NCBI GenBank assembly: GCA_016213985.1
Contig: JACRPJ010000057.1
Span: forward strand, 1 to 6,057
Source: Candidatus Woesearchaeota archaeon
Lineage (GTDB): Archaea; Nanobdellota; Nanobdellia; Woesearchaeales; GW2011-AR9
DNA: 6,057 bases
Reading direction: 5' to 3'
This document shows, one piece after another, positions 1 to 4,145 of the stretch (position 1 is the stretch's first letter; each line of letters begins with the position of its first letter). The notes below the pieces were generated by a model, which saw only the letters and a list, made by a program, of their open reading frames with translations, did no database searches and was not told where the DNA came from. The translations under genes were made by a program, and so were the position numbers.

Positions 1-82
1 AAAAATAAAGGCCAGCGCAGAACGCCGTGCGTACCTCAGGGCTATGTTGAAGAATGAAAAAATAAATAGAGAGAAACTTTAA
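1..82 (+). CDS. 3' end of an unidentified protein (partial)
   Basis: One frame is open from the left edge (first full codon at 2) to a TAA at 80-82. It encodes about 26 residues ending in a charged helical tail (ERRAYLRAMLKNEKINREKL). The stretch is richer in G and C than the AT-rich DNA after it, and it stops only a few bases before a promoter-like element, as expected for the end of a real gene. A second plus-strand frame is also open for a short way, so the call rests on composition and position only. The family cannot be identified from so short a tail. Confidence 0.45.
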   Translation, partial: KIKASAERRAYLRAMLKNEKINREKL

Positions 83-85
83 AAA

Positions 86-102
86 TGCGAAATATTTATA
101 TA
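86..102 (+). promoter_or_regulatory. BRE/TATA promoter of the small membrane protein pair
   Basis: A purine-rich BRE-like stretch (GCGAAA, 87-92) is followed by an archaeal box A, TTTATATA, at 95-102. Transcription would start roughly 25 bases downstream, near 122-128. This leaves a leader of about 40 bases before the ATG at 168. That leader shows no clear Shine-Dalgarno sequence. Confidence 0.6.
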
Positions 103-167
103 CTCCAGAAGATACTTTTTGCCAAAAGAGGTAGAGAAATTAATCTTCTCGCTTCATTTTATTTAAG

Positions 168-506
168 ATGGTACAACAGAGAGCAAAAAAAGTAGAAGTA
201 AAAGAGGAAGGCCAAGGCTCTTTCTTTTCTAACTTCCTTAGAAGTTTAAAAGAGATAGTTGTAAGTAATGCAGTTAGCAGCATCAAAGAAAACATTAAAG
301 AAAAAGTGAAGAGGATCGAGAAGAAAATATTTCGAAGCATTGCCTCGTTTATTTTTTTTGTGGGAGGAGTTATCTTCATTTTCTTAGCTTTGATCTTTTT
401 TGCTAATTATTATTTTAAACTTAATTTTGCCTGGGGTTTTTTCCTTTCTGGGGTTATATTTATTTTAATCTCGCTGACCTTTAAATGGTTAGCCAAAAGA
501 GAATAA
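168..506 (+). CDS. small two-helix membrane protein, holin-like (YqjE/DUF1469-like)
   Basis: This 112-residue protein has a soluble, highly charged N-terminal half and two membrane segments. Residues 20-56 look like an amphipathic helix (a mix of Lys, Glu and Ile/Val). Membrane helices lie at about 58-79 and 86-106, separated by a short loop (NYYFKLNFAWG), and the tail WLAKRE is basic. This architecture matches the Phage_holin_3_6/DUF1469 group that includes bacterial YqjE, but the match is to the layout and not to a diagnostic motif. The ATG at 168 is the only usable start after an in-frame stop at 141-143. The gene sits 18 bases before a second small membrane protein and shares its promoter. 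The pairing recalls the bacterial yqjD-yqjE operon. A role in membrane or envelope stress is a guess; no enzyme motif is visible. Confidence 0.8.
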   Translation: MVQQRAKKVEVKEEGQGSFFSNFLRSLKEIVVSNAVSSIKENIKEKVKRIEKKIFRSIASFIFFVGGVIFIFLALIFFANYYFKLNFAWGFFLSGVIFILISLTFKWLAKRE

Positions 507-507
507 A

Positions 508-514
508 AAGGAGG
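508..514 (+). promoter_or_regulatory. Shine-Dalgarno site of the 65-residue protein
   Basis: AAGGAGG lies two bases after the previous stop codon and ten bases before the ATG at 525. It indicates independent, efficient re-initiation on a shared transcript. Confidence 0.75.
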
Positions 515-524
515 AAAGATAAAA

Positions 525-722
525 ATGCCTAAAAAAAGAAAAGCAAAAACCGGAGTAAAAGGATACTTAAAACAAGTAAAAGCTAAGTTCAAGCATGCCG
601 AAGCCAAGGTAGCACATGCAATCAAGAAGAACCCTGAAAAAGCAGCACTGATTGCCGCAGGTATTGGTGCAGCCATCGGCGCAGCTGCAGCCGCAGCCAT
701 AATGTACAAAAGAAAGAAATAA
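525..722 (+). CDS. small basic single-helix membrane protein (YqjD/ElaB-like)
   Basis: This 65-residue protein is very rich in Lys and Ala. Residues 1-36 are strongly basic and helical (KKRKAK, VKGYLKQVKAKFKHAEAKVAHAIKKN). Residues 39-61 form a hydrophobic Gly/Ala helix with small-residue spacing (AAGIGAAIGAAAAAAIMY), closed by KRKK. A basic amphipathic region, an NP turn and a Gly-zipper helix with a basic tail is the plan of the DUF883 proteins YqjD and ElaB. YqjD is a ribosome-associated inner-membrane protein in bacteria. The resemblance could be convergent, because low-complexity Lys/Ala sequence aligns easily. A strong Shine-Dalgarno site supports translation, and a T-rich tract ends the unit just after the stop. 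The basic half could bind RNA, ribosomes or DNA at the membrane; that is inference. Confidence 0.8.
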   Translation: MPKKRKAKTGVKGYLKQVKAKFKHAEAKVAHAIKKNPEKAALIAAGIGAAIGAAAAAAIMYKRKK

Positions 723-757
723 TTATCTCTTTTTTATTCTTCTTTTATTCGGATTTT
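723..757 (+). terminator. T-rich transcription terminator after the membrane protein pair
   Basis: Directly after the stop codon the plus strand carries several runs of T (CTCTTTTTTATTCTTCTTTT). These are the usual intrinsic termination signal in archaea and need no hairpin. A new promoter follows about 50 bases later. Confidence 0.6.
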
Positions 758-768
758 TAGGTTATTTT

Positions 769-801
769 ATTCCACCAGTTTAGTCCTAAGGCTATTCCAC
801 C
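769..801 (+). repeat. 9-bp direct repeat upstream of the EF-1A TATA box
   Basis: TATTCCACC occurs at 769-777 and again at 793-801, 24 bases apart. The second copy runs into the BRE-like CCGAAAC. Spacing of just over two helical turns would place two bound protein units on roughly one face of the DNA. The repeat is short, so chance is possible. Confidence 0.45.
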
Positions 802-816
802 GAAACTTTTATAAAT
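800..816 (+). promoter_or_regulatory. strong BRE/TATA promoter of EF-1A
   Basis: CCGAAAC (800-806) followed by TTTATAAAT (808-816) is close to the archaeal BRE plus box A consensus. The expected start of transcription is about 836-840, giving a leader of about 65-70 bases. The leader could form only weak hairpins (for example GGGAT/ATCCT around 860-875). Confidence 0.75.
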
Positions 817-893
817 AAACCACTACCAAAAAGTATCTATCCTAAAGTGTAATAACGTGGGATTAAAAACATCCTATTTAGTGGATAATAATT

Positions 894-898
894 GGAGG
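894..898 (+). promoter_or_regulatory. Shine-Dalgarno site of EF-1A
   Basis: GGAGG lies seven bases before the ATG at 906 and fixes the start of EF-1A. Confidence 0.8.
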
Positions 899-905
899 AA
901 TAAAA

Positions 906-2198
906 ATGGCTAAAACTAAGGAACACATTAACCTGGTATTTATCGGTCATGTAGATCATGGTAAGTCTACTATGGTAGGCCGACTGCTATATGACTCCGG
1001 AAATATCGATGAACAAACCATGAGGAGACTGAAAGAAAAAGCTGAACAGCTAGGTAAGAAAGGATTCGAGTTTGCTTTCATCATGGATAACCTTAAAGAA
1101 GAGCAGGAAAGAGGAGTCACTATCGACCTGTCTCACAAGAGATTTGACACGGCTAAGTATTACTTTACTATCATCGACGCTCCCGGGCATAGGGACTTTA
1201 TTAAGAATATGATCACTGGTGCAGCTCAAGCAGATTGTGCAGTACTGGTGGTTTCTGGTAACCCCGGTGATGGGGTACAGGCTCAGACTATTGAGCATCT
1301 TAAATTGGCCAAGATTTTTGGGGTGGGACAACTATTAGTAGCAGTTAACAAACTGGATATGGCTGATTACTCCGAAAAGAGGTACAAAGAAGTAATAGAA
1401 GATGTGAAACTGCACGCTAAACAGGCCGGCTGGAACGTCGAGAAAGTGAGATTTATTCCCACCGCAGCTTTAATAGGGGAGAACATTACCAAGAAACCTA
1501 CTAAGATGCCTTGGTGGACCGGAGATACTTTACTGGAAGTTCTAGATAAGTTCGAAGTTCCTCAGAAGCCTATCAACCTACCTTTACGATTGCCTTTACA
1601 GGATGTATATAACATTACCGGTATTGGAGTAGTGCCCGTGGGTAGAGTAGAAACCGGGATAATGAAAGTTGGCGACAAGATAATTTTTGTTCCTGGAAGA
1701 GAAGGCAAGGGTATATCTGGAGAAGTTAAATCTATAGAAATGCACCATGAAGCCATCCCTCAAGCAGAACCTGGTGACAACGTCGGATTTAACGTTCGTG
1801 GACTAGCCAAGAAAGACATCCAGAGAGGAGACGTAGTTGGGCATGCAACTAATGCTCCGAGTGTAGCTACTGAGTTCACTGCTCAGATAGTTATCCTGAA
1901 TCATCCTACCGTAGTCACCGTCGGTTACACTCCGGTGTTCCACATTGGTACTTCCCAGGTAGCCTGTCAAATCGTAGAGATCATAAAGAAGATTAACCCA
2001 GCTACTGGCCAGGAAGTTCCCGAAAACAAAGACATATTAAGGAACGGCGATGCTGCTATCGTTAAGATAAGGCCGGTGCAGCCCGTAGTTATCGAGAAGA
2101 ACGCAGAGATTCCTCAAATGTCCAGGTTTGCAGTAAGGGATTCCGGATTGACTGTGGCTGCAGGAATGTGTATAGACCTGGTCAAGAAGCTAATGTAA
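906..2198 (+). CDS. tuf: translation elongation factor 1-alpha (aEF1A)
   Basis: This cytoplasmic GTPase delivers aminoacyl-tRNA to the ribosomal A site. Its 430 residues are full length for the archaeal family. The GTPase domain spans about 1-215: G1/P-loop GHVDHGKST at 14-22, switch I ERGVTID at 68-74, G3 DAPGH at 91-95 with the catalytic His95, and G4 NKLD at 148-151. The G5 region reads [11 protein letters not shown] (184-194), where an SA-type motif followed by GDN is usual, so the Ser is Thr here. The beta-barrel domains 2 and 3 follow, with domain 2 starting near [15 protein letters not shown] and containing VGRVETG. The start is set by a GGAGG site and the conserved opening [11 protein letters not shown]. 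It is followed after 72 bases by rps10, the conserved archaeal order. Well-chosen codons and a near-consensus promoter fit very high expression. Confidence 0.98.
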   Translation: MAKTKEHINLVFIGHVDHGKSTMVGRLLYDSGNIDEQTMRRLKEKAEQLGKKGFEFAFIMDNLKEEQERGVTIDLSHKRFDTAKYYFTIIDAPGHRDFIKNMITGAAQADCAVLVVSGNPGDGVQAQTIEHLKLAKIFGVGQLLVAVNKLDMADYSEKRYKEVIEDVKLHAKQAGWNVEKVRFIPTAALIGENITKKPTKMPWWTGDTLLEVLDKFEVPQKPINLPLRLPLQDVYNITGIGVVPVGRVETGIMKVGDKIIFVPGREGKGISGEVKSIEMHHEAIPQAEPGDNVGFNVRGLAKKDIQRGDVVGHATNAPSVATEFTAQIVILNHPTVVTVGYTPVFHIGTSQVACQIVEIIKKINPATGQEVPENKDILRNGDAAIVKIRPVQPVVIEKNAEIPQMSRFAVRDSGLTVAAGMCIDLVKKLM

Positions 2199-2202
2199 AT
2201 GT

Positions 2203-2221
2203 ATTTTTTATTTTATCTTTA
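2203..2221 (+). terminator. T-rich tract between EF-1A and rps10
   Basis: TATTTTTTATTTTATCTTTA immediately follows the EF-1A stop. It could terminate part of the EF-1A transcripts and lower rps10 output relative to EF-1A, or be a processing site. No convincing separate promoter for rps10 was found, so full termination is unlikely. Confidence 0.35.
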
Positions 2222-2270
2222 TCAAATAAGGGCACGATGAGCAAGGGCTTACCGTGTGTACATTAATGGT

Positions 2271-2585
2271 ATGGCGCAACGAGCAAGAATAAAGTTAGCA
2301 AGTACGGACATAGATAAAGTTAATCAGATTTGCAGTGATATTAAAGACATTGCTCAGAAGACCGGGGTGGAATTACACGGTCCTATTCCTTTGCCTACTA
2401 AGAAGTTAAAGGTGACCACCCGAAAATCTCCCTGTGGGAATGGGAAAGCCACGTGGGAAAGATATGAGATGCGCATTCATAAAAGATTGATTGACATGAG
2501 TGCTGACGAACGGACCCTGAGAATGGTGATGAGGGTGCCCATTCCTGAAGGGCTTAGCATTGAGATTGAGATGGTGGATAGTTAA
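2271..2585 (+). CDS. rps10: 30S ribosomal protein uS10 (archaeal S10)
   Basis: This small-subunit protein of the head domain matches archaeal uS10 along its length. Visible features are the N-terminal strand RARIKLAST, the helix with IAQKTGV, the conserved [20 protein letters not shown] loop, [17 protein letters not shown] and the C-terminal strand [12 protein letters not shown]. Starting at ATG 2271 gives 104 residues, beginning [12 protein letters not shown] as in known family members of about 102 residues. An upstream in-frame GTG at 2256 would add MYING, which the family does not have, so I prefer 2271. No strong Shine-Dalgarno site is visible before either start. The gene is most likely co-transcribed with EF-1A. 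A nine-codon reading frame (2237-2266) ends a few bases before the start and might couple translation. Confidence 0.96.
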   Translation: MAQRARIKLASTDIDKVNQICSDIKDIAQKTGVELHGPIPLPTKKLKVTTRKSPCGNGKATWERYEMRIHKRLIDMSADERTLRMVMRVPIPEGLSIEIEMVDS

Positions 2586-2611
2586 GATTCTGGGGGATTG
2601 GGCATCTTTGC

Positions 2612-2652
2612 ATAAATTAAAATTGCATTAAAAGCATTTAGTCATAATTTAT
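2612..2652 (+). terminator. imperfect AT-rich hairpin downstream of rps10
   Basis: ATAAATTA (2612-2619) pairs with TAATTTAT (2645-2652). Inside it AAA(T)TGC pairs with GCATTT, leaving a seven-base loop ATTAAAA and a five-base bulge on the 3' side. It lies 26 bases after the rps10 stop, where a 3' end would be expected. No long T tract follows, so it could be a processing or stabilising element. In AT-rich DNA part of this pairing may be chance. Confidence 0.35.
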
Positions 2653-2707
2653 CCGGAAAAAGAGAATTATATCTAAATTCTTGGTATACTTTGCTTTGTA
2701 TAGGACC

Positions 2708-2735
2708 ACTAAAAGGGTTTAACTAAAAGGATTTA
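2708..2735 (+). repeat. tandem 14-bp direct repeat, candidate operator
   Basis: ACTAAAAGGGTTTA (2708-2721) is followed with no gap by ACTAAAAGGATTTA (2722-2735); the copies differ at one base. The pair ends about 50 bases before the TATA box of the tandem-HTH gene. Two adjacent copies suit a protein with two related DNA-binding modules, which the first downstream gene encodes. The binding itself is inference. Confidence 0.6.
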
Positions 2736-2762
2736 CGGTTTAGGTAAATACAGGTTATTAGG

Positions 2763-2780
2763 TGGTGATTAAAAACACCA
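2763..2780. promoter_or_regulatory. 18-bp palindrome abutting the promoter
   Basis: TGGTG (2763-2767) and CACCA (2776-2780) form a perfect inverted repeat around ATTAAAAA. It sits five bases upstream of the TATA box, overlapping the expected BRE region, where a bound repressor could block TFB or an activator could recruit it. It is upstream of the likely transcription start, so an RNA hairpin is not expected. Confidence 0.45.
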
Positions 2781-2794
2781 AAAGATTTATAAAT
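2781..2794 (+). promoter_or_regulatory. BRE/TATA promoter of the regulator-hydrolase cassette
   Basis: AAAG followed by TTTATAAAT (2786-2794) is a near-consensus box A identical to that of EF-1A. Transcription should start around 2812-2820. That leaves a leader of about 40 bases carrying an AAGGA ribosome-binding site. No other promoter of this quality occurs before 4146, so the three downstream genes probably share this one. Confidence 0.7.
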
Positions 2795-2845
2795 TATTCA
2801 TTCTTTTGGGGTAGTAACATCATGACCCTATTTCAAATATCAAGA

Positions 2846-2850
2846 AAGGA
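2846..2850 (+). promoter_or_regulatory. Shine-Dalgarno site of the tandem-HTH protein
   Basis: AAGGA lies eight bases before the ATG at 2859 and supports that start. An 11-codon reading frame (2822-2857) covers the same leader and ends one base before the ATG. Confidence 0.6.
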
Positions 2851-2858
2851 CGGATAAA

Positions 2859-3584
2859 ATGCCCAACAAAAATTTACTAGAAGAACTTATTAAAGAAGTT
2901 GACAGCTGGCAGGTTGAAATTAAAGTAAACAATAACCTAGTTTCTTATAATCATTTAATTAAGCCTATTCTTTGTGGAATTTGTATTGATTTAGCCAGAC
3001 AAGAGCAGGAAAGACTCAGCCAAAGAAGTTTAAATAATTATTCTAGTTCTTTATATGAACTCCCTTTAGCTGACGCCATAAAAAAATTAGAAGAAAAAGT
3101 GATCAGAAACAGATATGTTGTTTCCGGTTTTGATGGGAAAAGATTAGCAGAAGAATTGGGTTATACCTATGGTGGCTTACGTCAGATTTTGCACGCTCAT
3201 AAAATAAGCTTAAGGGAAATAAAAGAAGATTATTACAGAAAGAAGGGTATTATTGAAGAAAAAATAGAAGAGGGACCGGAACACCTCGAAAAAAGAATTT
3301 TAGAATATAATGGGTTAAGATCGCCTGTATTAAACAAATTCTTGAAAGCTTATAATCGATTTATTGCCAACAGAATTAATAAAATAGTTAATTCAAGTTT
3401 TACTCCCGAGTTAAAAGGTTCTACCTTGAGTGAAATCAAAGAAGATTTTGTAATCACCTATGTTGGTCTGCATCAGAAAATGGGTTTAAATTTAAAGAAA
3501 GTTGCTGAAGTTAGCAAAGTAAACTATGGTGCTTTAAGGGCTAGGTTGTTTAGGTTAGGGAGAGGCAAACGGAATGACAGTTGA
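2859..3584 (+). CDS. DNA-binding protein with two Fis-like helix-turn-helix motifs
   Basis: I do not recognise a named family for this 241-residue cytoplasmic protein, but it carries an internal duplication. Residues 91-112 (FDGKRLAEELGYTYGGLRQILH) and 209-230 align without gaps, sharing the pattern [KR]-[LV]-A-E-x3-x-x-Y-G-[GA]-L-R-x2-L. The second copy ends in ARLFRLGRGKR, much like the Fis-type HTH of bacterial enhancer-binding proteins. The N-terminal part (1-85) is mostly helical, with Cys39 and Cys42 in CGIC but no partner pair, so no clear zinc site. The middle (135-200) is helical and charged. The start has an AAGGA site. It is the first gene after a promoter flanked by a tandem repeat and a palindrome. 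A role as an autoregulated transcription factor for the downstream genes is inference. Confidence 0.75.
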   Translation: MPNKNLLEELIKEVDSWQVEIKVNNNLVSYNHLIKPILCGICIDLARQEQERLSQRSLNNYSSSLYELPLADAIKKLEEKVIRNRYVVSGFDGKRLAEELGYTYGGLRQILHAHKISLREIKEDYYRKKGIIEEKIEEGPEHLEKRILEYNGLRSPVLNKFLKAYNRFIANRINKIVNSSFTPELKGSTLSEIKEDFVITYVGLHQKMGLNLKKVAEVSKVNYGALRARLFRLGRGKRNDS

Positions 3585-3607
3585 AAGAAAATGGTTGGAG
3601 CTTGAAA

Positions 3608-3898
3608 ATGGAATTGGAAAATAAAAAAATTATTGAAAGAATACTGGAAATGCCTTTGGTTTCTCATCTTGAGAATTATGCTCAAAGCGGTTTTACGGAA
3701 ATCTATATGAAAGATCTTCTAAATAATTCTTATAAAAGTAAATGTTTAGAAGAAGATATTTTAGAAGCAGAAAAGGAACTGCTTGAAGAATTTCCTAATC
3801 CGGTAGGAGGCAGATATTGTTTATTCGAGTTTACTCTTGATGCCCCCTGGTTTTTAGGAGATAACAAATTAGGGGAGATTTTGAAGCGCCGACTTTAG
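3608..3898 (+). CDS. N-terminal part of a small unknown protein, frame broken near its end
   Basis: From ATG 3608, with GGAG at 3597-3600 as ribosome-binding site, this frame gives 97 residues ending at TAG 3896-3898. A TTG at 3581 overlapping the previous stop would add nine residues but lacks a better site. The protein is helical and acidic at first (LEEDILEAEKELLEEF), then beta-like (GGRYCLFEFTLDAPWFLGDNKLGEI), then ends in KRRL. The adjacent -1 frame is open across the end and continues sensibly. Adding one T to the TTTT at 3879-3882 would fuse this ORF to the next as one 178-residue product reading GEI-FEAPTLVFTKDF. The likely explanation is a true frameshift or a homopolymer sequencing error. 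It lies 23 bases after the HTH gene, in the same cassette. Confidence 0.6.
   Translation: MELENKKIIERILEMPLVSHLENYAQSGFTEIYMKDLLNNSYKSKCLEEDILEAEKELLEEFPNPVGGRYCLFEFTLDAPWFLGDNKLGEILKRRL
3879..3882 (+). other. probable frame break at a T4 run
   Basis: Reading GAG ATT TTG AAG leads to a stop at 3896. With one extra T, GAG ATT TTT GAA GCG CCG ACT reads straight into the downstream frame, which is open from the TAA at 3862-3864. No classical X-XXY-YYZ slippery heptamer is present here. Confidence 0.55.
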
Positions 3899-3924
3899 TT
3901 TTTACCAAAGACTTCGCTTTAAAA

Positions 3925-4143
3925 ATGGTCGGAGGGGGTAGACTATCTATTCTACCAGACGCCAAAACAATAAACTTTTATGGAAAAAGCAAGACGTTTC
4001 CAAATTACCTCTCAGGAAATCCTAATCAATCATTTGATGAAATAAATTCTGAATTAGGGTTTAATACCTTTGCCCAACAGATAGTGAAGGATTATCTTAA
4101 AGAAAAGGGGATCGGGTATAAAACCAAAGTGGAATGTGGGTAA
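3925..4143 (+). CDS. C-terminal part of the same protein, resembling the Janus/Ocnus (PHPT1) family
   Basis: As written the first ATG is at 3925 and gives 72 residues, but there is no ribosome-binding site before it. Plausible coding sequence continues upstream in frame (EAPTLVFTKDFALK), so I think it is the 3' half of the gene that starts at 3608. GGGRLS followed by KTINFYGKSKTF aligns without gaps to GGGRIS...KKIHVYGYSMAY of human phosphohistidine phosphatase PHPT1, as I recall that sequence. This covers about 23 residues, including GGGR, Ser, Lys, Ile, Tyr-Gly and Ser. The upstream region has no His at the position of the PHPT1 catalytic His, about 22 residues before GGGR. Phosphatase activity is therefore doubtful; a binding role or chance likeness are alternatives. 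The tail FNTFAQQIVKDYLKEKGI is helical. The stop is two bases before the next ATG. Confidence 0.6.
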   Translation: MVGGGRLSILPDAKTINFYGKSKTFPNYLSGNPNQSFDEINSELGFNTFAQQIVKDYLKEKGIGYKTKVECG

Positions 4144-4145
4144 AT

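Larger units (their letters stand above)
2586..2858 (+). other. 273-base intergenic region with regulatory structure
   Basis: No credible protein gene was found on either strand here, and no tRNA-like T-arm (GGTTCGA-type) is present. From left to right it holds the hairpin after rps10, a second weak TATA-like site (ATTATAT, 2666-2672), the 14-bp tandem repeat, the TGGTG/CACCA palindrome, the main promoter and a short leader. The density of repeats next to the promoter suggests that the downstream genes are regulated. Confidence 0.6.

Noticed and set aside
410..709. Minus-strand open frame of 99 codons opposite the two small membrane protein genes
   Set aside because: It mirrors two genes with good starts and typical membrane profiles; its Ala-rich sequence is the complement of the Ala/Gly helix of the 65-residue protein.
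2256..2270. GTG at 2256 as the uS10 start
   Set aside because: It adds MYING before a sequence that begins, as in other archaeal uS10 proteins, with [12 protein letters not shown].
862..2779. Shared string ATTAAAAACA in the EF-1A leader (862-871) and the cassette palindrome (2768-2777)
   Set aside because: The two copies lie on opposite sides of their transcription starts and the string is AT-rich, so a common function is unlikely.
2586..2858. Possible tRNA or structured RNA gene in the intergenic region
   Set aside because: There is no acceptor stem pairing, T-loop GTTCGA-type sequence or GC-rich block; the only structure is an AT-rich hairpin.
3865..3898. Programmed -1 frameshift signal
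   Set aside because: No X-XXY-YYZ slippery heptamer lies in the overlap, and no obvious downstream pseudoknot was seen; a simple indel at the T run explains the data better.
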